A stretch of 64,000 nucleotides of DNA from Sporosarcina trichiuri (GTDB lineage Bacteria; Bacillota; Bacilli; Bacillales_A; Planococcaceae): NCBI RefSeq assembly GCF_030406775.1, contig NZ_CP129119.1, positions 840,001 through 904,000 on the forward strand, in the 5' to 3' direction. The translations under genes and the position numbers were made by a program. Position 1 is the stretch's first letter, and every line of letters starts with the position of its first letter. The notes beneath the pieces were generated by a model. The model did not search any database, was not told the origin of the DNA, and was given only the letters and a program-made list of their open reading frames with translations. This document shows, in pieces, positions 33,471 through 42,392 of the stretch.

Positions 33471-34232
33471 TTGAAGCGATTGGAGAACAAAGTAGCTGTT
33501 GTGACAGGTGCAGGATCCGGTCTTGGCCGGGAGATCGCGGAATTGTACGCGCGGGAAGGTGCGAAAGTGGTCATTGCGGATATGAACATGGAGGGCGCTG
33601 AAGAGACCGTAAAAACAATTGAAGCAGCAGGCGGGTCTGCACTTGCGGTGAAGACGAACGTCACGGCGGAAGAGGATATCCAGAACATGATCGATACGGC
33701 TGTCGAGACATTCGGCACGCTCGATATCCTCGTCAACAATGCCGGCATTATGGACAACATGTATTCGGCTGCGACGATCACCGATGATGTATGGGACAAA
33801 GTCATCGCCATCAACACGACAGGCGTCATGCGGGCGACGCGCAAAGCGCTGACCATCTTCGAAGAGAAGAAATCGGGCGTCATCGTCAACATGGCTTCGA
33901 TTTCCGCTGTGACCGGCGGACGCGGGGGGCTGGCGTACACGGCATCCAAGCACGCTGTGGCGGGCATGACGAAGAACGTTGCTTCGCATTATGCACACCT
34001 CAACATCCGCTGCAACGCGATTGCGCCAGCCTCTGTGCCGACCAATATAACGAACAACCTCGTGCAGCCGGACAAGCATGGTATGGAGCAGGCGATGAAA
34101 GGCGTTCCTCAGCTGAGCCGTCCGGGTACAAAGGAAGAGATTGCAAACATTGCGCTGTTCCTCGCATCAGACGAGTCTTCCTATGTCAATGGCGTCATCA
34201 TGCAGGCGGACAACGGCTGGTCCGCGTACTGA
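33471..34232 (+). CDS. Short-chain dehydrogenase/reductase (SDR)
   Basis: A 253-residue classical SDR. The cofactor motif TGAGSGLG is at residues 12-19, NNAG is present, and catalytic Ser (NMASIS), Tyr and Lys (YTASK) are in place, with a C-terminal NGVIMQADNGWSAY. It reduces or oxidises an unknown carbonyl/alcohol with NAD(P)H. Start is TTG at 33471 because GGAGG lies 8 nt upstream and the family N-terminus begins there; an upstream in-frame ATG has no ribosome site. It precedes the marR-MFS pair on the same strand. Confidence 0.92.
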   Translation: MKRLENKVAVVTGAGSGLGREIAELYAREGAKVVIADMNMEGAEETVKTIEAAGGSALAVKTNVTAEEDIQNMIDTAVETFGTLDILVNNAGIMDNMYSAATITDDVWDKVIAINTTGVMRATRKALTIFEEKKSGVIVNMASISAVTGGRGGLAYTASKHAVAGMTKNVASHYAHLNIRCNAIAPASVPTNITNNLVQPDKHGMEQAMKGVPQLSRPGTKEEIANIALFLASDESSYVNGVIMQADNGWSAY

Positions 34233-34300
34233 TCTGTACAATAGGCTGCCTCGGCGATTCATTGCCGGAGCAGTCTTCTTACGTTTTTCAGGCACGTCCA

Positions 34301-34352
34301 TTTACATGGGCAACCAGCGGGCGTATACTGAAATAGTTAGATAGGATAACTA
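34301..34352 (+). promoter_or_regulatory. Promoter and operator of the marR-MFS operon
   Basis: TTTACA (34301-34306), 17-bp spacer, TATACT (34324-34329). The inverted repeat TAGTTA (34334-34339)/TAACTA (34347-34352) with a 7-bp centre covers the expected transcription start. A MarR-type dimer binding here would block its own operon. Confidence 0.7.
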
Positions 34353-34372
34353 ATTAAAAGAAGGTGTTCACA

Positions 34373-34792
34373 TTGCATCTGGCACATCAGTTTTTCAGAA
34401 GCTACATCAAGCTGTACCGGCCGGTCGTCAATCAGGTCAACAAGCTGCTGGCCCGCTACGATCTCCATACTGCCCAATGGACTGTGCTCAGTCTGCTGTC
34501 CAGGGAAGGGGAGATGACGTCGGCGGAAATTGCGGAGTACCAGATGATCGAAAAGCCGTCTGTTGCAAAAAACGTCAAACGGCTCCATGAACTCGGGCAT
34601 CTCGACGTGACGCCGGGTGAGGACAAACGGGAGAAACGGCTGAAATTATCCGGGGATGGGGAGACTCTTGTCCAGGAGATCCTGTCCGAGCTGCAGCCTC
34701 TGTACGACGAGCTGCTGGCCGGCATCCCGAAAGAGGACATCGAGCGTGCTGTCGGGCTGCTCGACGAAACATATGCAAATCTTATGAACTAA
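34373..34792 (+). CDS. MarR-family transcriptional regulator
   Basis: A 139-residue winged-helix repressor. The DNA-binding helices are seen in MTSAEIAEYQMIEKPSVAKNVKRLHELGHLDV and the wing in GEDKREKRLKLSGDG. Start is TTG at 34373 (AAGAAGGTG at proper spacing); a GTG three codons earlier is an alternative. It is 15 bp before an MFS gene, the standard arrangement of a ligand-responsive repressor with its efflux pump, and an inverted repeat lies at its own promoter. Confidence 0.9.
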   Translation: MHLAHQFFRSYIKLYRPVVNQVNKLLARYDLHTAQWTVLSLLSREGEMTSAEIAEYQMIEKPSVAKNVKRLHELGHLDVTPGEDKREKRLKLSGDGETLVQEILSELQPLYDELLAGIPKEDIERAVGLLDETYANLMN

Positions 34793-34807
34793 TGGAGTGG
34801 TGACAAT

Positions 34808-35998
34808 ATGGAAGGAAAACAAAATCTCTGGACGAAGGACTTCATCTTTATATCCATCATCAACTTTTTCCTCATGCTCGTCATGTACATGCTCATGGTG
34901 ACCATGGCGCCGTATGCGGTCGATGAATACGGCGCGTCCGCCAGCATGGCCGGACTCGTCTCGGGAATTTTCATCATCGGGACGCTGCTGGCACGTCTCG
35001 GCACGGGACGGGTCATCGAAAGCGTCGGCAGCCGGAAGATCCTGCTGATCGGCATGATGCTGTCGGTAATTGCGGTAGGTCTTTACTTCACGGCCACCAA
35101 CCTCGTGCTGCTCATGATCATCCGCTTCATCCACGGGATGGGACTCGGGATTGCGTCGACGGCGACCGGTACGATGATTGCGCAGATCATCCCTCCGATG
35201 CGGAGAGGTGAGGGGATCGGCTATTTCAGTATGAGTACGGTGCTCGCGACAGCGATCGGGCCGTTCGTCGGCATCTACCTGAGCCAGCATGTCGAGTTCA
35301 AATGGCTGTTCGCCTTCGCGCTCGGTCTCGGCATCATCGGTCTGTTCATGTTCTTCTTTGTGGAAAGACGTCCGGAAGAAGAAGGCCATGAAGTGGTCGA
35401 GGATGAAAACGCGCCGAAAGGCATTGCGAACTATATCGAAAAACGCGCCATTCCGATCGGCATCATCACGCTGCTGGCCGGTGTCGGATATTCGGGCGTC
35501 CTGTCGTTCCTGTCATTTTTCGCGAAAGAGGCGAACCTGGTGAACGCGGCCAGCTTCTTCTTCCTCGTGTATGCACTGGCTATCCTCGTCTCCCGTCCGT
35601 TCTCCGGCAAACTGCTGGACCGGAAAGGCGGTACGTTCGTCGTCCTGCCGTCCCTCGTTCTGTTTGCTGTCGGTCTGTTCGTCCTGAGCGGGACGACGAG
35701 CGGGATTGTCCTGCTGATTGCCGGTGCCATCATCGGCTTAGGGTTCGGGAACTTCCAATCGTGTGCACAGGCGATTGCACTGATTGGGGTGCCGATTAAA
35801 CGGATCGGAATCGCGACCTCGACGTTCTACATCTTCCTCGATTTCGGATTTGGTTTCGGACCGTACTTCCTCGGCGGCATCGCGACGTCTTACGGGTACC
35901 GGGATCTCTACCTGGTACTGGCCGGTCTGATTGTTGTGGCCCTTGTGCTGTATCTGCTGATCGCCCGGAAGAAACGTCCGGCCCTGCAGCCGGAATAA
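34808..35998 (+). CDS. Major facilitator superfamily efflux-type transporter
   Basis: A 396-residue, twelve-helix carrier. The loop 2-3 signature appears as RLGTGRVIESVGSRKILLIG and helix 4-5 contains RFIHGMGLGIASTATGTM. Placement behind marR suggests drug or metabolite efflux; substrate unknown. GGAGTGG precedes the ATG. It ends at a bidirectional terminator. Confidence 0.9.
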   Translation: MEGKQNLWTKDFIFISIINFFLMLVMYMLMVTMAPYAVDEYGASASMAGLVSGIFIIGTLLARLGTGRVIESVGSRKILLIGMMLSVIAVGLYFTATNLVLLMIIRFIHGMGLGIASTATGTMIAQIIPPMRRGEGIGYFSMSTVLATAIGPFVGIYLSQHVEFKWLFAFALGLGIIGLFMFFFVERRPEEEGHEVVEDENAPKGIANYIEKRAIPIGIITLLAGVGYSGVLSFLSFFAKEANLVNAASFFFLVYALAILVSRPFSGKLLDRKGGTFVVLPSLVLFAVGLFVLSGTTSGIVLLIAGAIIGLGFGNFQSCAQAIALIGVPIKRIGIATSTFYIFLDFGFGFGPYFLGGIATSYGYRDLYLVLAGLIVVALVLYLLIARKKRPALQPE

Positions 35999-36000
35999 CG

Positions 36001-36041
36001 AAAAGCCCTTTGGATTCCGTCAGCGGATCCAAAGGGCTTTT
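36001..36041. terminator. Bidirectional terminator between MFS and DUF2500 genes
   Basis: AAAAGCCCTTTGGAT (36001-36015) pairs with ATCCAAAGGGCTTTT (36027-36041); A and T runs at both ends. Confidence 0.9.
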
Positions 36042-36048
36042 GGTCTTC

Positions 36049-36420
36049 TCAGGCAGGGGAGCGGTCGAACGCAAGGAACCGTGTGCCCTGGAATGTGAGA
36101 TGACCGATGTCACCTTCCGCAATCTGCCCATATTGCCTGCCGTCGACGCTGAATTCCTGCCGGTCGCCGCTTTCGAATTCGAACGTTACATAGTAATACG
36201 TGTGGGACATGGTATCATGTCCGCCTCCGGAAACCTCGGTCCGCTTCGTCTTCGCATGCGCAGCCACTGTCATCCGGGGTGACTGATTGTTCGTATTCCA
36301 TTCACTGATGTTTTTCACAGCGACAAAGAGGATAACTCCTATAACAATGACAAAGACTATGCCAACCAGCACGGGTACTATGTTGAAAGCTGCTGTTTCA
36401 AACGGGGCCATGCCCATCAT
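36049..36420 (-). CDS. DUF2500-type membrane protein
   Basis: A 123-residue protein with one N-terminal helix (about residues 12-36, VLVGIVFVIVIGVILFVAV) and an exposed beta domain. That domain has TVAAHAKTKRTEVS, TYYYVTFEFESGDRQEF and GDIGHLTFQGTRFLAF, typical of DUF2500 (YhhM-like). Function unknown. The ATG at 36420 follows GGGAGGGG; upstream in-frame codons lack a site. Confidence 0.82.
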   Translation of the reverse strand: MMGMAPFETAAFNIVPVLVGIVFVIVIGVILFVAVKNISEWNTNNQSPRMTVAAHAKTKRTEVSGGGHDTMSHTYYYVTFEFESGDRQEFSVDGRQYGQIAEGDIGHLTFQGTRFLAFDRSPA

Positions 36421-36508
36421 GCCACCCCTCCCTTTCTCTTTCCATTGTATACGGACCGCCATGCAAACGGTTGCATGGATTTCCAGAAAAAATTTTGATC
36501 GAAATGCT

Positions 36509-36537
36509 TTGCAACGGAAAGACGAGTATGCTATTCT
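36509..36537 (+). promoter_or_regulatory. Putative promoter of the amino-acid ABC operon
   Basis: TTGCAA (36509-36514), 17-bp spacer, TATTCT (36532-36537), 45 bp before the first gene. Confidence 0.55.
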
Positions 36538-36582
36538 ATGATTACTTTACCACACTAAAGCGATGAAGCGGAGGAGAACCAG

Positions 36583-37365
36583 ATGAATTTCAAGAAGATG
36601 AAAATGCTGCTGGCAGGCGCCGGGATCATAGCCGTCCTTGCAGGATGCGGGGCACAGAAGGATGCGGCAGGAGATAGCGATGAGCTGGTGATCGGCGTCG
36701 ACGACAAGTTCGCACCGATGGGGTTCCGGGATGAGAACAACGAACTGACCGGATTCGATATCGACTATGCGAAAGCGGCTGCCGAGCACATGGGCATGAA
36801 GGCGAAATTCCAGCCGATCGACTGGAAAGCGAAAGAGACCGAGCTGAGCAGCGGCCGCATCGACCTCATCTGGAACGGTTATACGATCACCGATGAACGG
36901 AAGAAGAAAGTGCTGTTCACCAAACCCTATTTGAGCAACGCGCAAGTCGTCGCCGTGCTGAAAGACTCCGACATCCAGTCGCTCGCCGATCTGGAAGGGA
37001 AGACTGTCGGGCTGCAGGCACTGTCTTCGGCGTCCGATGCGCTCGAAGCGAATCCGATCGCCGACAAAGTGAAGAACAAGACGGAGTTCGCGGATAACGT
37101 CCTCGCCCTGTCCGATCTGAAGAGCAAGCGGGTGGATGCGGTCATCATCGATGAAGTCGTCATCGATTACTATATGTCGAAAGAAGAAGGAACGTTCCAA
37201 GTGCTCGATGAAACACTCGCTCCTGAAGAATACGGGGTCGGTGTGAAGAAAGGGAACGAGGAACTGCTCGAGAAGCTGCAGAAAGCGCTCGATACGATGA
37301 ACGACGACGGCACGGCCGCCAAAATTTCCGAAACGTGGTTCGGGGAGAACAAAGTCCTGGACTGA
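36583..37365 (+). CDS. Polar amino-acid ABC transporter substrate-binding lipoprotein
   Basis: A 260-residue family-3 solute-binding lipoprotein. Lipobox VLAGC, then ELVIGVDDKFAPMGFRDENNELTGFDIDYA, the ligand-contact region IDLIWNGYTITDERKKKVLFTKPY and C-terminal DDGTAAKISETWFGEN. It binds an amino acid (polar or cystine type; exact ligand undecided) outside the cell. CGGAGGAG precedes the ATG. First gene of a three-gene operon. Confidence 0.93.
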   Translation: MNFKKMKMLLAGAGIIAVLAGCGAQKDAAGDSDELVIGVDDKFAPMGFRDENNELTGFDIDYAKAAAEHMGMKAKFQPIDWKAKETELSSGRIDLIWNGYTITDERKKKVLFTKPYLSNAQVVAVLKDSDIQSLADLEGKTVGLQALSSASDALEANPIADKVKNKTEFADNVLALSDLKSKRVDAVIIDEVVIDYYMSKEEGTFQVLDETLAPEEYGVGVKKGNEELLEKLQKALDTMNDDGTAAKISETWFGENKVLD

Positions 37366-37398
37366 TGAAGAGGTTCCAGTCTGCTTGGAGGGAATGAC

Positions 37399-38058
37399 AT
37401 GTCACCAGATTATCTGTTATCCATACTGAAACCGATGCTGCAAGGGGCGCAGGCGACAATCCTGCTGTTCTTCATCGCCATCATCGCGTCCATTCCGCTC
37501 GGTTTCCTTCTGACACTCGCTGTACGAAGTTCGTTCAAGCCGCTGTCGTGGCTGGCGAACGTCTATATCTATCTCATGCGGGGCACCCCGCTCCTGCTGC
37601 AGCTGCTGTTCTTCGTGTTCGGGCTGCCGCTCATCCCGGTCATCGGAGACTACCTCGTCATCGACCGGTTCGCCGCCGCGGCGCTTGCGTTCATCCTGAA
37701 CTATGCCGCGTACTTCGCGGAAATCTTCCGCGGCGGGCTGCTGTCGATCGACAAAGGGCAGTATGAGGCCGCACAGGTGCTCGGTCTGAACAAATGGCAG
37801 ACGACGACACGCATCGTGATCCCTCAGATGATCCGGATTGCACTGCCGGCACTCGCGAACGAATCGGTGACCCTCGTGAAGGATACGGCGCTGCTGTATG
37901 CGGTCGCCGTGCCGGAACTGCTGCACTTCGCACAGACAGCGGTCAACCGGGACTTCACGATCGTGCCGTTTGTGCTGGCAGGGATCATCTACCTGCTGAT
38001 CACGGCGATGCTGACGGTCGTCTTCAAGTGGCTCGAGAGACGGTTCCATTATGTATGA
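37399..38058 (+). CDS. Amino-acid ABC transporter permease
   Basis: A 219-residue permease of the HisM/GlnP type with five helices. The N-terminal helix LLFFIAIIASIPLGFLLTLAV, YIYLMRGTPLLLQLLFF, and the EAA loop EAAQVLGLNKWQTTTRIVIPQ are characteristic. The ATG at 37399 lies 6 nt after GGAGGG; another ATG at 37394 is out of frame. Confidence 0.94.
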   Translation: MSPDYLLSILKPMLQGAQATILLFFIAIIASIPLGFLLTLAVRSSFKPLSWLANVYIYLMRGTPLLLQLLFFVFGLPLIPVIGDYLVIDRFAAAALAFILNYAAYFAEIFRGGLLSIDKGQYEAAQVLGLNKWQTTTRIVIPQMIRIALPALANESVTLVKDTALLYAVAVPELLHFAQTAVNRDFTIVPFVLAGIIYLLITAMLTVVFKWLERRFHYV

Positions 38059-38073
38059 GGAAGGTGAACAGCG

Positions 38074-38820
38074 ATGGCTTTGATAGAAGTGACCGATATG
38101 CGGAAATCGTTCGGGGAGACGGAAGTTCTGAAGCAGATCACGTTTACAGTGGAGAAAAACGAAGTGGTGGCCGTCATCGGTCCGTCCGGCAGCGGGAAGA
38201 GTACCATGCTGCGGAGCCTGGCACACCTCGAGGAGATTGAAGGGGGGACCATCCGGATCGGCGGGCAGGCGCTCGTCGAAAACGGAGACTATGCAAAACC
38301 TGCAGACATCCGCACGATCGGACGGCGGATCGGGATGGTGTTCCAGCACTTCAACCTGTTCCCTCATATGACCGTGAAGCAGAACCTCGCGCTGGCCCCC
38401 CGGCTCGTCAAAGGGGAACCGAAGGAGAAACTTGCGGGCCGGATCACGGAGCTGCTGGCGAAGGTCGGTCTGGCGGATAAAGCCGATGCCTATCCGGCGA
38501 ACTTGTCAGGCGGTCAGAAGCAGCGCGTAGCCATCGCCCGCGCGCTCATGATGGAGCCGGAGATCCTGCTGTTCGACGAACCGACATCCGCCCTTGACCC
38601 GGAGCTGACAGGGGAAGTGCTCGCCGTCATGAAGAAGCTCGCGGAAGAGGAGATGACGATGATCGTCGTGACGCACGAAATGTCGTTTGCGAAAGATGTC
38701 GCTTCAAAAGCGCTGTTCATGGCGGACGGCCACATTGTCGAAGAAGGCGATCCTGCCGCATTGTTAACAAATCCGACACAAGAACGCACGAAAGCGTTCC
38801 TGGCGCGCACATTGGGCTGA
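38074..38820 (+). CDS. Amino-acid ABC transporter ATPase
   Basis: A 248-residue ATPase of the GlnQ/HisP group. Walker [10 protein letters not shown] (about residues 34-42), [15 protein letters not shown]-loop, [16 protein letters not shown] signature and [13 protein letters not shown]alker B. It begins 15 bp after the permease with AGGAAGG upstream and powers the importer. Confidence 0.95.
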   Translation: MALIEVTDMRKSFGETEVLKQITFTVEKNEVVAVIGPSGSGKSTMLRSLAHLEEIEGGTIRIGGQALVENGDYAKPADIRTIGRRIGMVFQHFNLFPHMTVKQNLALAPRLVKGEPKEKLAGRITELLAKVGLADKADAYPANLSGGQKQRVAIARALMMEPEILLFDEPTSALDPELTGEVLAVMKKLAEEEMTMIVVTHEMSFAKDVASKALFMADGHIVEEGDPAALLTNPTQERTKAFLARTLG

Positions 38821-38843
38821 TCCCCATTGGCCGCGCCTTTTTT
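38802..38843 (+). terminator. Terminator overlapping the end of the ABC ATPase gene
   Basis: GGCGCG (38802-38807) pairs with CGCGCC (38832-38837) and an inner TGGG/CCCA can pair; TTTTTT follows. The 5' arm lies within the last codons of the gene. Confidence 0.6.
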
Positions 38844-38895
38844 GTTGTGGTAGACTGGAAGGGTACGGCAAATTGCACAAAACGGAGTGAGAGCT

Positions 38896-39447
38896 TTGAA
38901 AGAAACGACGACTTTGCAGCCCCCTATAAAGAAACGCAATTACAGACCATTCATCACGATCACGTCCATTATACTGATCGGCGCGATCGGCATACTGGCC
39001 GGCATCCCGGGTCAGAAGGATTTCGACGCATTTGACATTACGATCCTTCCGATGCTGAATGCAATCTTCAATACGTTCACCTTCCTGTTCCTTGTCGGTG
39101 CGCTGATCGCCATCAAGAAGCGGAACATTACCGTACATAAAGGGTTCATCTACGCGGCATTCGTCACGACATTCTTCTTCCTGATCACATATGTCATGTA
39201 CCATTTCCTTGCTGAATCGACATCGTTCGGCGGCAGCGGGTTCCTGGCAGGGTTCTATTACTTCATCCTGTTCAGCCATATCGTTCTAGCGGCAGCCATC
39301 GTCCCCCTTGCGCTGACGAGTGTGGCGCGTGCCTGGAACGGGGAAGTCGAACGGCACCGCAAAATCGTTCGCTGGACGATGCCGATCTGGCTCTACGTCA
39401 GCTTCACCGGCGTCCTCGTCTATGTCCTGATTTCGCCATACTATTGA
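38896..39447 (+). CDS. DUF420 membrane protein (YozB-like)
   Basis: A 183-residue protein with five helices. HKGFIYAAFVTTFFFLITYVMYH, the LFSHIVLAAAIVPLAL segment and ERHRKIVRWTMPIWLYVSFTG carry the conserved histidines of DUF420, a family often found with cytochrome oxidase assembly genes; function unproven. Start TTG at 38896 follows GGAGTGAG; an in-frame GTG at 38887 overlaps that site. Confidence 0.88.
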   Translation: MKETTTLQPPIKKRNYRPFITITSIILIGAIGILAGIPGQKDFDAFDITILPMLNAIFNTFTFLFLVGALIAIKKRNITVHKGFIYAAFVTTFFFLITYVMYHFLAESTSFGGSGFLAGFYYFILFSHIVLAAAIVPLALTSVARAWNGEVERHRKIVRWTMPIWLYVSFTGVLVYVLISPYY

Positions 39448-39455
39448 ATGGCCGG

Positions 39456-39483
39456 CCGGCGCAATGAGCTGCGCCGGTTTTTG
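39456..39483 (+). terminator. Terminator after DUF420 gene
   Basis: CCGGCGCA (39456-39463) pairs with TGCGCCGG (39470-39477), 6-nt loop, T run. Confidence 0.82.
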
Positions 39484-39516
39484 TATGCGGATTTTTGTCT
39501 TGTATAAGAGGGCAGG

Positions 39517-39667
39517 GCTCATAAAAAGAGGGATTGCGCTCATAAATCAGAAAGTGTGCTCATAAAAACCGGATTCCGCTCATAAAACGGCCAAAGTGAT
39601 CATAAAACATAGAATGTGATCATAACTGAAGCATGAGCGCTCATAACCGGCGGCAGACCGCTCATAA
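39517..39667 (+). repeat. Array of eight G(C/A)TCATAA units at 20-21 bp period
   Basis: Within the 363-bp gap 39448-39810, GCTCATAA or GATCATAA starts at 39517, 39538, 39558, 39578, 39598, 39618, 39639 and 39660. Spacings are 21, 20, 20, 20, 20, 21 and 21 bp; the 12-13 bp between units differ in sequence. Units 5 and 6 have GATCATAA. Between units 6 and 7 lies a perfect 12-bp palindrome ATGAGCGCTCAT (39633-39644). The period equals two helical turns, so all units face the same side of the DNA, as expected for cooperative protein binding. I vaguely recall related arrays in other Bacillales intergenic regions; function unknown. Confidence 0.88.
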
Positions 39668-39763
39668 ACCTCCTGATGCGAGTGCGGATAGGCCGAACCT
39701 TTTCTGCTCGGCGGAAACTTCCGGTAAGCGTCACAGAGCAGCCGCGGACATCCATAGAGAAAA

Positions 39764-39801
39764 GACAGGCAGCGGACATGTACGTGTGTCCGCTGCCTGT
39801 C
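39764..39801 (-). terminator. Terminator of the small minus-strand gene
   Basis: GACAGGCAGCGGACA (39764-39778) pairs perfectly with 39787-39801 around an 8-nt loop; on the minus strand TTTTC follows. Confidence 0.82.
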
Positions 39802-39810
39802 TCTGTCGTC

Positions 39811-39990
39811 TTATTTCAGTTCCTGATAGGACTTCATGAACCGGCCGCTCTCTTTCACTTCAGCGTGATAGAGCGCCTTCAGGGCGTAGGCCCGTTCGAG
39901 TTCGTGTTCCTTCATGATCGTATTCAGCCGCTTCGTCAGTTCGGGTTCCTGTTTGACGAGCTTGGCCATCTTCTGCTGGTTGTATTGCAT
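39811..39990 (-). CDS. Small hypothetical protein
   Basis: A 59-residue, strongly basic and helical protein (MQYNQQKMAKLVKQEPELTK, then HELERAYALKALYHAEVKES). No family recognised. The ATG at 39990 follows GGAGGAAG at 8 nt; in-frame codons further upstream exist but lack such a site. It has its own terminator and lies 88 bp downstream of the stress-protein gene on the same strand. Confidence 0.65.
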   Translation of the reverse strand: MQYNQQKMAKLVKQEPELTKRLNTIMKEHELERAYALKALYHAEVKESGRFMKSYQELK

Positions 39991-40078
39991 GATCCGCTTC
40001 CTCCGTTCGTCGTATCCATACGACCAGTATAGCATGGAAAGCACCCTTTCAGCTTGCGAAAGGGTGCACTTGTGGATG

Positions 40079-40561
40079 TTAAAGAAGTGTCCGGTTGTAT
40101 TCATCGAGTCCCGTATCCCGACGCGGGTAGTCCCCATCTACGAGGACGAGGATCTTGCCTTCGTTGAACCGCTCATTGTACTGATGGGCTTCCTCCTCCG
40201 GGATGCCCATGCCGATCAATGCACCTGCCAGACCGCCGACGCCTGCGCCTGCGGCAGCTCCCGTGATGCCGGCGACAATCGGTCCGGCCGCGATGATGGG
40301 GCCGACTCCGGGAATGGCAAGGGCTCCGATACCGGCAAGCACCCCGCCAAGTCCGCCGAGCACCCCGCCCGTCGCAGCACCGGTTGCCGCGCCGTCTGTT
40401 GCATGGGTTCCGGTTTCTTCCACAACCGTTTCGGCGGGCTCGCGCTCTTTACTGATCACGGAAATTTCGTCTGAATTGTACCCCTGGCGTTTCAGATCTT
40501 CGATGGCTAGGATCGCATCGTTTTCATTGTTATAATATCCGACTACTTGACGTTTCACCAT
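40079..40561 (-). CDS. General stress protein 17M-like (YflT-type) glycine-zipper protein
   Basis: A 160-residue protein. The N-terminal RQVVGYYNNENDAILAIEDLKRQGYNSDEISVISK is typical of the general stress 17M/YflT domain. A Gly/Ala-rich helix-forming block (about residues 65-125: repeats of GGVLGG, GAAAGAGVGG) follows, then GIPEEEAHQYNERFNEGKILVLVD. It is probably induced by general stress, but no sigma-B promoter was identified with confidence. The ATG at 40561 follows AGGAGGC. Confidence 0.82.
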   Translation of the reverse strand: MVKRQVVGYYNNENDAILAIEDLKRQGYNSDEISVISKEREPAETVVEETGTHATDGAATGAATGGVLGGLGGVLAGIGALAIPGVGPIIAAGPIVAGITGAAAGAGVGGLAGALIGMGIPEEEAHQYNERFNEGKILVLVDGDYPRRDTGLDEYNRTLL

Positions 40562-40777
40562 ATTGCAGCGCCTCCTGGTTCGTGAATGTATTTTGATTGC
40601 TAGTTTCAGATTACCCTCGCCGTGGCTTCCGAAACATGGTGCTGGCGAGATGGAGGGAAGGCGCAGCCGGCATCTATGGTAGAGAACCTGGAGGTCGGCA
40701 GACAGAAAAAAGTTCATGTTTCACTTGGTTGAGAGAGGGAATAACTCCAAGAAAGATTTTCTAGGGGGAACTTACAT

Positions 40778-42307
40778 ATGGATCAATCTGACACGCATCA
40801 GAAACGAAGGAAACTGGCGAAGACTCTCAAACCGTCATGGGTGTTCGCCATCGCACTCGGCTCGTCCGTCGGATGGGGGGCGTTCATCCTGCCCGGGGAC
40901 TGGATCGGTGAATCCGGGCCGCTCGGAGCTATCATCGGCCTGCTGATCGGGGCCCTTGTCATGATGGTGATCGCTTCGAGTTACGGCGTGATGATCAAGA
41001 AATTCCCGGTTTCCGGAGGCGGTTTTACATATGCGTTCATCGCAGCCGGCAAAGTGTGGGCGTTCATCTGCGGATGGTTCCTGTCACTCGGCTATATTTC
41101 GATCGTTGCTCTGAATGCGTCAGCATTCTCCCTGCTGCTGAAATTCCTGGCACCAAGCTTCATGAAACAGATGTACTTATACAGTATCGCCGGCTGGGAT
41201 GTCTATCTGCCGGAAGTGATCATCTCCTCTATCATCATCCTGCTGTTTGCCGTCGTCAATTCGACGGGAACGGATATCTCCGGAAGGATCCAGTTCTACT
41301 TCAGCGTCTTCCTCGTTGCAGGAGTTTTCATCCTCGGGGCGTTCACGTATGGGGTTGCGGATAACCCGATCGATAACATGAAACCGCTGTTCAGCGGGGA
41401 GCAGTCGATCCTGACATCGATCTTGGTCATCCTGGCGATTGCGCCATGGGCCTATGTCGGTTTCGACAATGTTCCGCAGGCGGCGGAGGAATTCAATTTC
41501 TCGCCGCGGAAAGCGACGATGCTGATTGTGGCTTCGCTGTTCACCTCGTTCCTCATCTATGCCGTGATGATCGGGCTGACCGCCTGGACATTCCCGGCCG
41601 GATCGATTGCGGACGGTGATCTGTGGCTCACCGGACAGGTCGTCAATTCGGCGCTCGGCCAGATCGGACTGATTGTCATGGCGGTCGCCATCATGATGGG
41701 GATCTTCACAGGACTCAACGGGTTCTATATGTCATCCAGCCGTCTGCTGTTCTCGATGGCGCGCGCACGGGCGCTGCCTGATATGTTCCGCACGATTTCG
41801 AAGAAGAACCAGACACCGGTCTGGGGCATCTGGTTCGTGACTCTGATCACGCTTCCGACGCCTTGGTTCGGCCGCCAGGCACTCTCCTGGATCGTCGACA
41901 TGTCCGCAACAGGCGTCTCGGTCGCTTATCTGTTCACGTGCATTGCGGCCTACAAAGTGCTTGCATGGGGGGCAGAGGAAGCGAACCGTGAAATCGCACC
42001 CGTCAAGAAAGCATTGGCACTGTTCGGCATCATCGCGAGCGCCGTATTCCTGCTCCTGCTGCTTGTGCCGCTCTCACCGGCTTCCCTGTCTACGCCATCG
42101 TATGTGCTGCTTGTCAGCTGGGCTGTGCTCGGAATCGGCTTCTATCTGGTCATCCAGAAGAAATATAACAGTCTCACGCAGGAAGAAACGGAATACTATA
42201 TGCTTGGGAAGACGATCGAATCGGAAATCGATACGACGGTGGAAGTCCAGACAGCACCACCGGAGACGACGAAGATACCGCCGTCCGATCCTGGTCTGTC
42301 CACATAA
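40778..42307 (+). CDS. APC-superfamily amino-acid permease
   Basis: A 509-residue carrier with twelve helices. Helix 1 reads SSVGWGAFILPGDWIG (the unwound substrate-binding helix), followed by FPVSGGGFTYAFIAAG and AIAPWAYVGFDNVPQAAEEF. Substrate is an amino acid or amine, not defined. ATG follows TAGGGGGAAC. It has an acidic, Thr/Pro-rich C-terminal tail and a strong terminator. Confidence 0.9.
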   Translation: MDQSDTHQKRRKLAKTLKPSWVFAIALGSSVGWGAFILPGDWIGESGPLGAIIGLLIGALVMMVIASSYGVMIKKFPVSGGGFTYAFIAAGKVWAFICGWFLSLGYISIVALNASAFSLLLKFLAPSFMKQMYLYSIAGWDVYLPEVIISSIIILLFAVVNSTGTDISGRIQFYFSVFLVAGVFILGAFTYGVADNPIDNMKPLFSGEQSILTSILVILAIAPWAYVGFDNVPQAAEEFNFSPRKATMLIVASLFTSFLIYAVMIGLTAWTFPAGSIADGDLWLTGQVVNSALGQIGLIVMAVAIMMGIFTGLNGFYMSSSRLLFSMARARALPDMFRTISKKNQTPVWGIWFVTLITLPTPWFGRQALSWIVDMSATGVSVAYLFTCIAAYKVLAWGAEEANREIAPVKKALALFGIIASAVFLLLLLVPLSPASLSTPSYVLLVSWAVLGIGFYLVIQKKYNSLTQEETEYYMLGKTIESEIDTTVEVQTAPPETTKIPPSDPGLST

Positions 42308-42320
42308 CGAAAACAATATG

Positions 42321-42359
42321 CAGCATGCCCGTCTAGTCCTATCGGGCATGCTGTTTTTT
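42321..42359 (+). terminator. Terminator after APC permease
   Basis: CAGCATGCCCG (42321-42331) pairs with CGGGCATGCTG (42343-42353), 11-nt loop, TTTTTT. Confidence 0.9.
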
Positions 42360-42392
42360 CATATATTCACTAGGCATTTAGTATGTTTTCAC

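Noticed and set aside
39517..39667. CRISPR array
   Set aside because: The repeated word is only 8 bp with 12-13 bp between units and varies in places; no cas genes are nearby.
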